A DNA stretch of 64,000 nt from Pannonibacter sp. XCT-53 (GCF_009915765.1 NZ_JAABLQ010000001.1:496001-560000); one strand, 5' to 3'; counted from the first letter of the stretch, positions 29,349 to 38,926 are shown. The notes: a model not told the origin generated them from the sequence alone. Translations and numbers: made by a program.

Positions 29349-30106
29349 CGGCCCCGGCCACCGCAACCGCGCCGACGGCGGACGCCCTTTCGATCGACAT
29401 CGGCCGTGTGCTCAACCGGCTGCGGTCTGCCGCGCCGCGCGTTCACTGCCTGACCAATGCCGTAGCCCAGGCCTTCACGGCCAATGTCCTGCTCGCGCTG
29501 GGCGCGATCCCCTCGATGACGCTTGCCGCCGAAGAGGTGCCGGCCTTTGCCGCCAGCGCCGATGCGATCCTTGTCAATCTCGGCACGCTCGACGAGAGCC
29601 GGCGCACCGCCTTTGCCCTCGGGCTTGAGGTCGCCGAGGCGACGGGCAAGCCCTGGGTGCTTGACCCCGTGTTCGTCGACCGGTCGCCGCCGCGGCTCGC
29701 GCTCGCCCGCGATCTTGCCGCCCGTCGTCCGTCGCTGCTCAAGGTCAACGCCGGCGAACTGGCGGCACTGGGCGGCGCGGAGGCGCTGGCCGGCGTGCCG
29801 CTTGCCGTGACCGGGCCCGTCGATCTCGTGCAGGTCGGTGCGCGCACCCTGCGTCTTGCCAACGGCCATCCGATGATGGGGCGCGTCACGGCCACCGGCT
29901 GTGCAGCCGGAGCGGTGCTGGGGGCCTGTCTGGCTGTCGAGCCGGATCCGTTGCTGGCGGCTGCGGCCGGGCTCAGCTTCGTGGCGATTGCCGGAGAGCT
30001 GGCAGCCCGCTCTGCCGCCGGGCCCGGCAGTTTCGTGCCGCTGTTCCTGGACGCGCTGCATGCGCTGGACGCTGCCAGCCTTGGCCAGCACCTGCGCCTC
30101 GCCTGA
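29345..30106 (+). CDS. thiM: Hydroxyethylthiazole kinase
   Basis: A 253-residue kinase phosphorylating 4-methyl-5-(2-hydroxyethyl)thiazole in the thiamine salvage pathway. Motifs: [26 protein letters not shown] (in part), [29 protein letters not shown] and the catalytic [12 protein letters not shown] loop. Length is typical. First full gene under the TPP riboswitch; GGAGG 8 bases before the ATG. thiE is not in this cluster, so the product must be joined to HMP-PP by an enzyme encoded elsewhere. Confidence 0.95.
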   Translation: MTAPATATAPTADALSIDIGRVLNRLRSAAPRVHCLTNAVAQAFTANVLLALGAIPSMTLAAEEVPAFAASADAILVNLGTLDESRRTAFALGLEVAEATGKPWVLDPVFVDRSPPRLALARDLAARRPSLLKVNAGELAALGGAEALAGVPLAVTGPVDLVQVGARTLRLANGHPMMGRVTATGCAAGAVLGACLAVEPDPLLAAAAGLSFVAIAGELAARSAAGPGSFVPLFLDALHALDAASLGQHLRLA

Positions 30107-30146
30107 GCGCGGCCCCCTCTTTCTCCACCACCTCAGGGAAACCCGC

Positions 30147-30959
30147 ATGACCGCGATTGCCCTTACCATTGCAGGCTCCGACTCCGGCGGTGGCGCCGGG
30201 ATCCAGGCCGACCTGAAGACCTTCTCGGCGCTCGGCGTCTATGGCGCCAGCGTGCTGACGGCGCTGACGGCGCAGAACACCCATGGTGTCTCGGCGATCC
30301 ACGACGTGCCCCCGGCCTTCGTGCGGGCGCAGATGGATGCCGTTCTCGGGGATCTGGCCGTCAACGCGGTGAAGATCGGCATGCTGTCGCAGCCTGACGT
30401 CATCCGCGCCGTGGCAGAGGGACTGGATGCGCATGGCATGCAGGCCGTCGTTCTGGATCCGGTGATGGTCGCAGCCTCCGGCGATCCGCTGCTCGTTCCC
30501 GAGGCGGTGGCCGTCATCATCGAGCATCTTCTTCCCAGAGCCGCGCTGATCACGCCCAACCTTCCGGAGGCCGCGCGCATGCTCGAGACCTCCGTTGCCG
30601 AAGGGCGCGAGGCGATGCGCGACCAGGCGCAGGCGCTGCTGCGGCTCGGGGCAAGGGCGGTGCTGCTGAAGGGCGGTCATGGCGGGGGGCCGGCCAGCGA
30701 GGACTGCCTGCTTACCGGCGACGGGGCCGAGACCTGGCTGAGCGCGCCCCGGCACGAGACGCGCAACACCCATGGCACGGGCTGCACCCTGTCATCGGCG
30801 ATCACGGCCGGGCTCGCCCGGGGCTTGCCGCTCGCCGAGGCGGTGGCGGCCGGCAAGGCCTATGTCACCGCGGCGATCCGGTCTTCCGACCGGCTCACAA
30901 TCGGCTCGGGACATGGGCCCGTGCATCATTTCCACGCATTCTGGGGGGCATCTGCATGA
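30147..30959 (+). CDS. thiD: Hydroxymethylpyrimidine/phosphomethylpyrimidine kinase
   Basis: A 270-residue bifunctional kinase making HMP-phosphate and then HMP-pyrophosphate. Motifs: [20 protein letters not shown] at the N-terminus, [51 protein letters not shown] and the C-terminal [20 protein letters not shown]. It begins 40 bases after thiM; CAGGGAAACC precedes the ATG. The stop overlaps the next start by 4 bases. Confidence 0.95.
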   Translation: MTAIALTIAGSDSGGGAGIQADLKTFSALGVYGASVLTALTAQNTHGVSAIHDVPPAFVRAQMDAVLGDLAVNAVKIGMLSQPDVIRAVAEGLDAHGMQAVVLDPVMVAASGDPLLVPEAVAVIIEHLLPRAALITPNLPEAARMLETSVAEGREAMRDQAQALLRLGARAVLLKGGHGGGPASEDCLLTGDGAETWLSAPRHETRNTHGTGCTLSSAITAGLARGLPLAEAVAAGKAYVTAAIRSSDRLTIGSGHGPVHHFHAFWGASA

Positions 30960-32047
30960 CGACTTCGACCTATTCCCGCCGCCGGGCCCTTGGCCTCGGC
31001 GTCGCAGCCGCCACGGGCGCCCTTGCCGCTCCGTCGCTGGTGCGGGCAAACGCGACCATCGACTGGAAGATGGTCACCTCCTGGCAGAAGAACCTGCCAG
31101 GCCCCGGCGTGACCGCGCAGCGGATCTGCGACCGGATCGAGACCCTCTCCGGCGGCCGCATGCGGGTGCGCCTGTCTGCGGCCGGTGAACTCGTGCCGGC
31201 GCTCGGTGTGCTCGATGCGGTTGCGGGCGGGACCGCCCAGATGGGGCACACCGCCTCGTTCTTCTGGCAGGGCAAGATGCCGGCCGCCGTGTTCTTCACC
31301 GCCATTCCCTTCGGTCTGACGCCGCTGGAACACATGACCTGGATCGAACAGGGCGGTGGCCAGGCGCTGTGGGACGAGCTCTATGCCCCCTTTGGCATCA
31401 AGCCGGTGATGGCCGGCAACACCGGCGTTCAGATGGGCGGCTGGTTCAAGCGCGAGATCACGTCGCTGAATGATCTGGCAGGCCTCAAAATCCGCATGCC
31501 GGGGCTCGGCGGCGAGGTGCTGCGGCGGCTCGGCGCGACGCCGGTGGCGCTGCCGCCGGGGGAGATCTTCCAGGCGTTGCAGTCCGGCGTGATCGACGCG
31601 ACCGAGTTCCTCGGGCCCTGGAGCGATCAGGCCATGGGGTTCCAGAAGGTGGCGAAGTACTATTACGCGCCGGGCTTCCACGAGCCGAACGGCACGGGCG
31701 AGGCGCTGTTCAACAAGGCAGCGCTCGACGGGCTGCCGGCCGAGCTGCAGGCCATCGTGCTTGAGGCCTGCCGCGCCGAGAATGCCTTGGCCCTGACCGA
31801 GAGCGAGTGGATGAACGCCGGTTCCCTGGCGACGCTGCAGGAGAAGGACGGCGTCGACGTCCGCTTCTATCCGGACGACGTGCTGGCCGGGCTGCGCAAG
31901 GAAAGCGCTGCGGTGCTGGCCGATTTTGCCACCAGGGACCCGCTGTCCGGACGCATCTACGAGAGCTATGCGGCCGCCATCGCGCGGCTGGCGCCGTGGA
32001 GCCGTGTCTCCGTGCAGCGCTTCCTGTCCGCCCGCGACGGGGCCTGA
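30956..32047 (+). CDS. TRAP-type (DctP family) solute-binding protein
   Basis: A 363-residue periplasmic binding protein. The N-terminus has a Tat-type signal (SRRRALGLGVAAATGALAAP, cleaved near residue 31). The mature part starts DWKMVTSWQKNLPGPG and includes FFTAIPFGLTPLEHMTWIEQGGG (in part), LNDLAGLKIRMPGLGGEVLRRLGA (in part), DATEFLGPWSDQAMGFQ and YYAPGFHEPNGTGE, features of the TakP-like group that binds 2-oxo acids and other carboxylates. Start overlaps the thiD stop (ATGA), so it is in the riboswitch-controlled operon. No TRAP membrane subunits are adjacent. The ligand may be a thiamine precursor, which is inference from linkage. Confidence 0.88.
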   Translation: MTTSTYSRRRALGLGVAAATGALAAPSLVRANATIDWKMVTSWQKNLPGPGVTAQRICDRIETLSGGRMRVRLSAAGELVPALGVLDAVAGGTAQMGHTASFFWQGKMPAAVFFTAIPFGLTPLEHMTWIEQGGGQALWDELYAPFGIKPVMAGNTGVQMGGWFKREITSLNDLAGLKIRMPGLGGEVLRRLGATPVALPPGEIFQALQSGVIDATEFLGPWSDQAMGFQKVAKYYYAPGFHEPNGTGEALFNKAALDGLPAELQAIVLEACRAENALALTESEWMNAGSLATLQEKDGVDVRFYPDDVLAGLRKESAAVLADFATRDPLSGRIYESYAAAIARLAPWSRVSVQRFLSARDGA

Positions 32048-32079
32048 CGTCGGCCCCTGTCCGGGCGCGTGGAGGATGA

Positions 32080-32111
32080 CTGCGGCCGGTGCCATGCGGG
32101 GCCGGCCGCAG
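32080..32111. other. Hairpin between convergent genes
   Basis: A 10-bp perfect stem CTGCGGCCGG/CCGGCCGCAG with a 12-base loop, between the TRAP binding-protein gene and the convergent FAH gene. No T-tract on either side. Confidence 0.4.
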
Positions 32112-32128
32112 CCCGTTCCGGGCTCCGG

Positions 32129-32974
32129 TCAGCTCCCGGCGACAACCACCTGGCGCTGCGTGCCGAGACCGGAGATGCCGAGTTCCATCACGTCGCCGGG
32201 CTTGAGATAGAGCGGCGGCTTCTTGCCCATCCCGACGCCCGGCGGCGTGCCGGTCGTCACCACGTCGCCGGGCTCCAGCACCATCAGCTGCGACAGGAAG
32301 CTGACGAGGGTGGCAACGGGGAAGATCATGGTCCGGGTGGATCCGGTCTGGGTGCGCACGCCGTTCAGGTCAAGGGTCAGGTCGAGGGCCTGCGGGTCGG
32401 GGATCTCGTCGGCGGTGACGACGAAGGGGCCGAGCGGTCCGAAGGTCGGCGCACTCTTGCCCTTGATCCATTGACCGGTGCCCTCGATCTGCCAGGCCCG
32501 TTCGGAAATGTCGTTGCAGATCAGGTAGCCGGCCACATGCGACAGGGCCTCCGCCTCGCTCACCTGCCAGGCGCGCCGGCCGATGACGAAGGCCAGCTCC
32601 ACTTCCCAGTCCAGCTTGGTCGACCCGGCCGGGATGATGACGGGATCGTTCGGGCCGCTGATGCAGCTCGGCGCCTTGGAAAAGACAACCGGTTCGGCCG
32701 GCACGGGCATGCCGGACTCCGCCGCATGGTCGGCGTAGTTCAGCCCGATGGCGATGAAATGGCCCGGGCGGTGGATCGGCGGGCCGAAGCGCACGGGACC
32801 CTTGACCTCGGGCAGGGTTGCCACGTCGAGGGCACGCAAGCGGTCGAGCACCGGCTGGTCATAGGCGGCGGCGTCCAGGTCGCCGATGATGGCGCCCAGA
32901 TCGCGCAGGCTGCCATCGCTGGCCATGAGGCCCGGCCGTTCCGCGCCTGCCTCTCCGAATCGACACAGTTTCAT
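32129..32974 (-). CDS. Fumarylacetoacetate hydrolase family protein
   Basis: A 281-residue FAH-family enzyme: a short N-terminal domain (MKLCRFGEAG...RPGLMASDG), then the catalytic domain with IAIGLNYADHAAESGMPVP, the metal-binding DWEVELAFVIGRRA, GYLICNDISERAWQ, KSAPTFGPLGPFVV and GDVVTTGTPPGVGMG. Family members cleave or decarboxylate acyl-pyruvate and ureidoglycolate-type compounds; the specific substrate is not readable. AGAGGGC lies before the ATG. Confidence 0.9.
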   Translation of the reverse strand: MKLCRFGEAGAERPGLMASDGSLRDLGAIIGDLDAAAYDQPVLDRLRALDVATLPEVKGPVRFGPPIHRPGHFIAIGLNYADHAAESGMPVPAEPVVFSKAPSCISGPNDPVIIPAGSTKLDWEVELAFVIGRRAWQVSEAEALSHVAGYLICNDISERAWQIEGTGQWIKGKSAPTFGPLGPFVVTADEIPDPQALDLTLDLNGVRTQTGSTRTMIFPVATLVSFLSQLMVLEPGDVVTTGTPPGVGMGKKPPLYLKPGDVMELGISGLGTQRQVVVAGS

Positions 32975-33420
32975 TTTTGCCCTCTTCTGACCTCGTGCAG
33001 CGCCTGGCGGACCCGCGCAGGCTGGGCGCCATTCTCATGCGTCTGCCTGCCGATGCAAGGTCACCGGACCAGGAAACCGGCAGTCCGGGTGCGGCCGGAT
33101 TGTTGCAGTTTCGCAACGCCCGAGGCGAAAATATGTCTGTTCTGTGTCGAGGCTGATTTGCCTAAAAATTGTGCAAATGAAGTGTTTCGCGTCGCGCCCC
33201 TGCAAGAAATGTCGCGAACCACCGGAAATTGACGTTATCGGAAGCCGGCTGACCAAGACGGCGGTTTCCGTCGAGTTGATTGCTGCGCTGCAGCAGACTT
33301 GGCAGCCATTCCCGCCTGCCGATTTTCGCAATTGCACTTGCTACGTGTTTTCCTGATCCTGCGATCAATGGTGAAAGCTTGGCAGGGCTGGATCCTGACT
33401 TAATGGGAGGGAACTCAGAT
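32975..33420 (+). other. Intergenic regulatory region upstream of the FadL-type porin gene
   Basis: No supported gene. It contains several inverted TTGC/GCAA half-site pairs: GTTGC-N6-GCAAC at 33102-33117, ATTTGC-N11-GCAAAT at about 33156-33178, and CGCAATTGCAC near 33328. AT content is higher than around it. Likely promoter and regulator sites for the porin gene. GGGAGGGAAC precedes the start. Confidence 0.4.
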
Positions 33421-34731
33421 ATGAACCGTGCACTTAAGGCTGCTGCTCTGTGCGGCTCGGCGTTGAGCCTGATCGCGGTGGCCGGCCAGGCGCAGGCCGG
33501 TGGTTTTGCGCTGCGTGAGCAGAGTGGCTACTACCAGGGCATGTCCTTTGCCGGCAACGGCACCACCGGGCCGAGCATCTCGTCGATCTTCTGGAACCCG
33601 GCCACGATCACCGGGGCAGGCGACGGCATCACGTTTGAATCGCACAGCTCCCTGATCCTTCCGAGCGCCGAGCTCGACTACAACTTCACGCGCGGCGCCG
33701 TGCCGTGGATCGGCTCTGCCTCGGGCAAGACCGGCGACATCGGCTCGGACGCCTGGATCCCGGCGAGCTACAATGCCTACAAGGTCAATGACAGCCTGTT
33801 CGTCGGCCTGTCGGTCACGGCGCCCTTCGGCCTGGCGACCAAGCCGAGCCCGAGCTGGGGCGGCAAGTGGTACAACCGGTCCTCGGAAGTGTTCTCGGTC
33901 AACATCAACCCGACCGTCGGCTACAAGATCAACGACATGATCTCGGTCGGCGCGGGTGTGCAGATCCAGTACCTGCAGGTCCGCCTGAAGTCCGCCTTCC
34001 CGCTCTCCGCCTCCGCGCAGACCGCCGAAGTGAAGGGCGACGACATCGGCTTCGGCTTCAACGCGGGCGTGACCATCAAGCCGGTCGAAGGCACCGAATT
34101 CGGCCTCGGCTTCCGCTCCGCGGTCTCGCACAAGCTTGACGGCGAATACATCCAGCCGGCGGGCGTGCTGCTGCCGTCCGGAACCCCGTTCGCAGCCTCC
34201 ACCACCGGGATCACGGCCGCGACCATGACGCCGGAGATGCTGACCTTCTCGGTCAAGCAGCGCGTGACGGATGCCTTCCGCGTGGCCGGTACGGTCGAGT
34301 GGACGAACTGGAGCCGCCTCGGCACCATCCACACCAAGCCGAAGTCCGGCACGATGGCGACGCCGGACCTGAAGTTCAACTACAACGACGGCTGGTTCTT
34401 TGCCCTTGGTGGCGAATACGACTACAACGAGAAGCTGACGCTGCGTGCCGGTCTGGCCTACGAGCTGTCGCCGATCGACGAGAAGATCCGCTCCGCCCGC
34501 CTGCCGGACAACAACCGCTACTGGCTCTCCGCCGGCCTGAGCTACAAGGTCATGGAGAACATGTCGCTTGATCTCGGCTACACCCACATCATCCCGGAGA
34601 GCACGAAGATCAACATCGGCCCGGGTCACCAGGATTACAACCCGGCTGTGGGTCGCCTGACGGCGAGCGCCGACAGCAACGTCAACATCTTCACCGCCTC
34701 CTTCCGCTACCGCTGGGGCGGCAAGCACTGA
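33421..34731 (+). CDS. FadL/OmpP1/TodX-family outer membrane porin
   Basis: A 436-residue outer-membrane beta-barrel. A signal peptide of about 26 residues ends AGQAQA. The mature N-terminus GGFALREQSGYYQGMSFAGNGT and the SSIFWNPATIT segment are the FadL NPA-type hatch signature. Later are GLSVTAPFGLATKPSPSWGGKWY, VGAGVQIQYLQVRL, FGLGFRSAVSHKLDG and a C-terminal strand FTASFRYRWGGKH. Family members import long-chain fatty acids or other hydrophobic compounds. The ATG at 33421 is chosen by the signal peptide; an in-frame ATG at 33403 is possible. Confidence 0.93.
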   Translation: MNRALKAAALCGSALSLIAVAGQAQAGGFALREQSGYYQGMSFAGNGTTGPSISSIFWNPATITGAGDGITFESHSSLILPSAELDYNFTRGAVPWIGSASGKTGDIGSDAWIPASYNAYKVNDSLFVGLSVTAPFGLATKPSPSWGGKWYNRSSEVFSVNINPTVGYKINDMISVGAGVQIQYLQVRLKSAFPLSASAQTAEVKGDDIGFGFNAGVTIKPVEGTEFGLGFRSAVSHKLDGEYIQPAGVLLPSGTPFAASTTGITAATMTPEMLTFSVKQRVTDAFRVAGTVEWTNWSRLGTIHTKPKSGTMATPDLKFNYNDGWFFALGGEYDYNEKLTLRAGLAYELSPIDEKIRSARLPDNNRYWLSAGLSYKVMENMSLDLGYTHIIPESTKINIGPGHQDYNPAVGRLTASADSNVNIFTASFRYRWGGKH

Positions 34732-34752
34732 GCGGCCAGACTGGCTGACAGG

Positions 34753-34781
34753 GGGGCCGGCGCCAAGCGCCGGCCCCTTTT
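34753..34781 (+). terminator. Intrinsic terminator after the FadL-type gene
   Basis: An 11-bp perfect stem GGGGCCGGCGC/GCGCCGGCCCC with a CAA loop and TTTT at 34778-34781, 21 bases after the stop. Confidence 0.9.
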
Positions 34782-34973
34782 CGCTGGGGCCTCCGGTGGC
34801 GCCGGCCGTGTCACATCCGCCTTGCAGCCGTTAAGGTTGCTGTCACATTCCGGCCCCCAAACGGGGCGCCAGCGCGGCGACGGGGCCCGGAAACGTCGGG
34901 TTTCCGCCATTTGTCATATTCCTGATACCTGAATCGCGTCTAAGGCTCTCGATCCTTACATGGAGTGCGGGCG

Positions 34974-35777
34974 ATGACAGCGCGGAAGGAAGCGCGGCAT
35001 TATCGGGCCTTGTTCATTTCCGATGTCCATCTCGGCACCCGCGGTTGCCAGGCGGACCTGCTGCTCGATTTTCTCAAGTACAACGATGCGGAAACCGTCT
35101 ACCTCGTCGGCGACATTGTCGACGGCTGGCGTCTGAAGCGGGCCTGGCACTGGCCCCAGGCGCACAACGACGTCATCCAGAAGATCCTGCGCAAGGCGCG
35201 CAAGGGCGCCCGCATCGTCTACATTCCGGGTAATCATGACGAGTTCCTGCGCGATTTCCTCGGCACCCATTTCGGCGGCGTGGAGGTGGTGGACAGCGTC
35301 ATCCATACCTCGGCGGACGGGCGGCAGTATCTTGTCATTCACGGCGACCAGTTCGACGTGGTCATCCGGCATGCCAAGTGGCTCGCCTTCTTCGGCGACA
35401 AGGCCTATGTGACGGCCCTGGCGTTGAACACCACCGTCAACATGGTGCGCCGGCGCATCGGCCTGACCTACTGGTCGCTGTCCGCCTGGGCCAAGCTCAA
35501 GGTCAAGAATGCCGTGAGCTTCATCGGTCGCTTCGAGGAGGCGCTGTCCGACGAGGCCCGCCGCCAGGGCACGCATGGGGTCATCTGCGGCCACATCCAC
35601 CACGCCGCCAGCCACATGACGCACGGGATCCATTACATCAATACCGGTGACTGGGTCGAAAGCTGCACGGCCGTGGCCGAGCATCACGACGGGACGTTCG
35701 AGGTGATCCGATGGGTGGAACGCGCCGTTTCGGAAACGTCAGCTGGCCCCGCGCAGGAGCAGCCGGTCGCCGCATGA
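34974..35777 (+). CDS. Metallophosphoesterase, UDP-2,3-diacylglucosamine diphosphatase-like
   Basis: A 267-residue calcineurin-type phosphoesterase. Metal ligands are visible in FISDVHLGTRG, VGDIVDGW, IPGNHDEFL, VIHGDQFD and ICGHIHHA. It resembles LpxH-like proteins, but many alphaproteobacteria use LpxI for that step, so its substrate may be another membrane-associated phosphodiester. The ATG at 34974 (GGAG 8 bases upstream) is preferred; a GTG at 34965 is in frame. The stop overlaps the start of the glycosyltransferase gene by 4 bases, indicating a two-gene operon, perhaps for glycolipid modification. Confidence 0.88.
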   Translation: MTARKEARHYRALFISDVHLGTRGCQADLLLDFLKYNDAETVYLVGDIVDGWRLKRAWHWPQAHNDVIQKILRKARKGARIVYIPGNHDEFLRDFLGTHFGGVEVVDSVIHTSADGRQYLVIHGDQFDVVIRHAKWLAFFGDKAYVTALALNTTVNMVRRRIGLTYWSLSAWAKLKVKNAVSFIGRFEEALSDEARRQGTHGVICGHIHHAASHMTHGIHYINTGDWVESCTAVAEHHDGTFEVIRWVERAVSETSAGPAQEQPVAA

Positions 35778-36835
35778 CCTCTGTCCTGATCGTGACGGAT
35801 GCCTGGCATCCGCAAATCAACGGGGTCGTGCGCTCGCTGGAACGCACGGCGGACGAACTGCAGCGCATGGGCGTGCGCGTCGAGCTGCTGACCCCCCGGC
35901 TGTTCCGGACGCTGCCCTGTCCGACCTATCCCGAGATCCGGCTGTCGCTCACCACGCGCCGGCAGGTGCAAAGGCTGATCGACGGCTTTGCCTGCGATCA
36001 CCTGCATATCGCGACGGAGGGCCCGCTCGGCCTTCTCGCCCGGCGCGTTGCCCTGAAACGCGGACAGGTCTTCACCACGAGCTATCACACGCGGTTTCCG
36101 GAGTATCTGTCGGCCCGCCTGCCGGTGCCGCTGGACTGGACCTATGCCTGGCTGCGCAGCTTCCACAATGCGGGTCAGGGCTGCATGGTGGCGACGCGTT
36201 CGCTCGAGGACGATCTGGCCGGCCGCGGCTTCACGCATCTCATGCGCTGGTCGCGCGGCGTTGATGCCAACCTGTTCCGGCCCTACGAGGGCAGCGTGCT
36301 CCCGGCCGACCTGCCGCGTCCGATCTTCATGAACGTGGGGCGGGTGGCGGTGGAGAAGAACATCACCGCCTTCCTCGATCTCGACCTGCCCGGCACCAAG
36401 GTGGTCGTCGGCGAAGGGCCCCAGCTGGAGACGCTGCGCCGGGCCTATCCGGACGTGCTGTTCACGGGGGCCAAGCTCGGCGAGGATCTGGCCCGCCACT
36501 ATGCCGCCGCCGATGTCTTCGTCTTTCCGTCGCTGACGGACACCTTCGGCAATGTCCTGCTTGAGGCCCTGGCCTGCGGCGTGCCGGTGGCGGCCTTTCC
36601 GGTCATGGGGCCGCTCGACGTCATCGGCGAGACCGGGGCCGGCGTCCTGTCTGCGGACCTGCGCGAAGCGGCGCTGGCGGCGCTCGACGTGCCGCGCGAC
36701 TTCTGCCGCGAGGCAGCGCTTCAGTTCTCCTGGGAAAACAGCACGCGGCAGTTCCTCGACAATGCCGAGGCCGCGCATCTCATCGGCCGGTCCGTGGCCG
36801 ACAGCCCGCTGCCCGGCGCGCCCGCTCCGGCCTGA
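35774..36835 (+). CDS. GT4-family glycosyltransferase
   Basis: A 353-residue GT-B glycosyltransferase. The N-terminal half begins VLIVTDAWHPQINGVVRSLERT and has TSYHTRFPEYLSAR. The C-terminal nucleotide-sugar domain has MNVGRVAVEKNITAFL, VVVGEGPQLETLR, VFVFPSLTDTFGNVLLEALACGVPVAAF (in part), including the conserved Glu pair region. Similar proteins are mannosyl- or glucuronosyl-type transferases acting on membrane lipids. Coupled (ATGA) to the phosphoesterase upstream, which supports an envelope-lipid role. Confidence 0.9.
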   Translation: MTSVLIVTDAWHPQINGVVRSLERTADELQRMGVRVELLTPRLFRTLPCPTYPEIRLSLTTRRQVQRLIDGFACDHLHIATEGPLGLLARRVALKRGQVFTTSYHTRFPEYLSARLPVPLDWTYAWLRSFHNAGQGCMVATRSLEDDLAGRGFTHLMRWSRGVDANLFRPYEGSVLPADLPRPIFMNVGRVAVEKNITAFLDLDLPGTKVVVGEGPQLETLRRAYPDVLFTGAKLGEDLARHYAAADVFVFPSLTDTFGNVLLEALACGVPVAAFPVMGPLDVIGETGAGVLSADLREAALAALDVPRDFCREAALQFSWENSTRQFLDNAEAAHLIGRSVADSPLPGAPAPA

Positions 36836-36899
36836 ACGGGGGCGGTTGTCTCTGTCGCTCCGGCCTGTTAGGCCTGTCCGGGTGTCCAGGGAGGCCGAC

Positions 36900-37886
36900 A
36901 TGCATCAGACCCCGACCCTCGAGATGGTCCTTCAGGCGCGCGAGCGCCTCAGCGGCCTTGCGACGATGACGCCGCTGCTGCGCTTTCCGGCGCTGGATGC
37001 GCGGGCCGGACGCCCTGTGCTCGTCAAGCCGGAGACCCTGCAGCGCACGGGGTCGTTCAAGTTTCGCGGCGCCTGCAACCGCATCGCCCTGATCCCCGAG
37101 GCGCTACGCCAGCGGGGTGTCGTGGCCTGTTCGTCCGGCAACCATGCCCAGGGCGTCGCAGAGGCCGCGCGGCTCCACGGCATGGCAGCGACCATCGTCA
37201 TGCCGGAGGATGCGCCGGCGATCAAGCTGCGGCGCACCCGGGAGCTTGGCGCCGAGGTGATCACCTACCGGCGGGGCCGCGACGACCGGGATGCGATTGC
37301 GGCCGCGATCGTCGAGCGGACGGGCGCCACGTTCATCCACCCCTTCAACGACCCGGGCGTGATTGCGGGGCAGGGGACCGTCGGGCTGGAGATCGCCGCG
37401 CAGGCGCGGGCGATGGGGCTGGTTCCCGCCACCGTCGTGGCCTGCACCGGCGGCGGCGGGCTTGCCAGCGGCATTGCGCTGGGGCTCCAGCTCGAGGCGC
37501 CGGAGGCCCGCGTGTTCACGGCCGAGCCGGCCGGCTTCGATGACTACGCCAGATCACTGGCGGCGGGCACCCGGCTTGGCAACGCCCAGGCGAGCGGTTC
37601 GGTCTGTGACGCGATTCTGACCGACCGACCCGGCGAGATCGCCTTCGGACTGCTTGCGGCGCGCGGAGCGCAGGGGCTTGTCGTCTCCGACGCCGAGGCG
37701 CTGGCCGCCGTCGCCTTTGCCTTCACCGACCTGAAACTCGTCGTCGAGCCCGGCGGAGCGGTGGCTCTGGCTGCGGTCCTGGCTGGCCGGATCCCGCCCG
37801 GCGACACGCCGGTTGCCATCGTCCTGTCGGGTGGCAACGTCGATCCGCAGATGATGCAGCAGGCGCTTGCGACGGCTGCGGCCTGA
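36900..37886 (+). CDS. Threonine/serine dehydratase-like PLP enzyme
   Basis: A 328-residue fold-type II PLP enzyme. SFKFRGACN has the PLP Lys, SSGNHAQGVAEAARLHG binds substrate, CTGGGGLASG is the glycine loop for the cofactor phosphate, and SGGNVDP is near the end. No C-terminal ACT regulatory domain, so it is of the catabolic threonine dehydratase or serine racemase/hydroxyaspartate dehydratase type. The start at 36900 has CAGGGAGG upstream. It ends 5 bases from the convergent DUF2336 gene. Confidence 0.9.
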   Translation: MHQTPTLEMVLQARERLSGLATMTPLLRFPALDARAGRPVLVKPETLQRTGSFKFRGACNRIALIPEALRQRGVVACSSGNHAQGVAEAARLHGMAATIVMPEDAPAIKLRRTRELGAEVITYRRGRDDRDAIAAAIVERTGATFIHPFNDPGVIAGQGTVGLEIAAQARAMGLVPATVVACTGGGGLASGIALGLQLEAPEARVFTAEPAGFDDYARSLAAGTRLGNAQASGSVCDAILTDRPGEIAFGLLAARGAQGLVVSDAEALAAVAFAFTDLKLVVEPGGAVALAAVLAGRIPPGDTPVAIVLSGGNVDPQMMQQALATAAA

Positions 37887-37891
37887 AATCC

Positions 37892-38926
37892 TCAGACGGA
37901 GGGCGCGCGCCGACCGGTGCGGAACCGCAGCACCTCGTCCGGGATCGTCCGCGGGCTCTTGTCGAACCAGACGCAGCGTGCCTCCAGGAACTTGCGGAAG
38001 GTCCGGTATTCGATGCCGGTTTCGCGCATCATGTTGGTGACCGCGCTGTCGGCCTCCGACCGGAGGATCTTGGCGATCGTGCTCTCGACGAGGCCGATCT
38101 TGCGGGCGATCAGCCAGACGCAGGCGTCCTGCCGGTTCTGGTCGATGAGGGTCAGCAGGATGGAATCAAACGACAGTTCTCCCGAGGCGATCTGAACATG
38201 GGCCTCGTGATAGGACATCGTCTGGCCGTTGACGTTGATGTCCAGCGCCTTGCCGTCGGCGAGCGCACGCCGGGCCAGCGGCTCCAGATCCTCTGCCTCC
38301 ATTGCTTTCGCCAGTTCCGGCGGCACGAGGGGACACTGCGCCTCCAGGATGGTGCAGAGGTCGGCGTGGAAGACCGGGTCCTGCAGCGCGCGACGGGCGA
38401 TCCCGGCAAGCACGGGGGCCTCGACATTGGCAAAGATCAGCAGCGCCAGGATCGCGCGGGGGGAGAACCGGGTGGCGGGATTGGTCAGGAGCACATGGGT
38501 GACACCGCGCCCCGAGCGGGCGATCATCGTGTCGACCAGATCCTCCGGCAGGTCCGGACGGCGGGCGATGGCGCTGCGGTGCCGGTCCGAGCGACTTGTC
38601 ACGATGGTCCTGAGCGCCTGCTGGCTGATCGTCGGCGAGAACTCGAGCACCGGTTCGCTCAGCTCGTAGTCCTCCTGCGCCAGACGGTCTGCAAGCGGCG
38701 AGGTGATGCGGTTCGTCCGGGCCAGGCGCACGACCAGATCGTAGCGGGTTGGCCGGTCGAGCTGGTGAAAGACGTCGAGCACAAGCGCTGAGAAGAGCTC
38801 CCGTTCCATCGGCGTCGGATCGGGCGAGGACGGATTGGCATATTCTGCACCCAGGGTCCGGATCAGCTCCGAGCGAGCGGCCGCGTCCTTGTTGCGTGCG
38901 AGCTGTTCGAGACGTTCCCTCAGCAT
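37892..38926 (-). CDS. DUF2336 family protein
   Basis: A 344-residue predicted all-helical, HEAT-like soluble protein of the DUF2336 family, common in alphaproteobacteria and of unknown function. Landmarks: LFSALVLDVFHQLDRPTRYDLVVRLA (in part), DRLAQEDYELSEPVLEFS, LRTIVTSRSDRHRSAIARRPDL (in part), VTHVLLTNPATRFSPRAI and CVWLIARKIGLVESTIAKILRSEAD (in part). It is divergent from a globin-coupled chemoreceptor, so a signalling link is possible, but this is only context. Confidence 0.85.
   Translation of the reverse strand: MLRERLEQLARNKDAAARSELIRTLGAEYANPSSPDPTPMERELFSALVLDVFHQLDRPTRYDLVVRLARTNRITSPLADRLAQEDYELSEPVLEFSPTISQQALRTIVTSRSDRHRSAIARRPDLPEDLVDTMIARSGRGVTHVLLTNPATRFSPRAILALLIFANVEAPVLAGIARRALQDPVFHADLCTILEAQCPLVPPELAKAMEAEDLEPLARRALADGKALDINVNGQTMSYHEAHVQIASGELSFDSILLTLIDQNRQDACVWLIARKIGLVESTIAKILRSEADSAVTNMMRETGIEYRTFRKFLEARCVWFDKSPRTIPDEVLRFRTGRRAPSV

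Noticed and set aside
34974..35777. Bona fide LpxH in lipid A synthesis
   Set aside because: Metal motifs fit, but many alphaproteobacteria use LpxI and the gene is coupled to a glycosyltransferase, so the specific name was not given.
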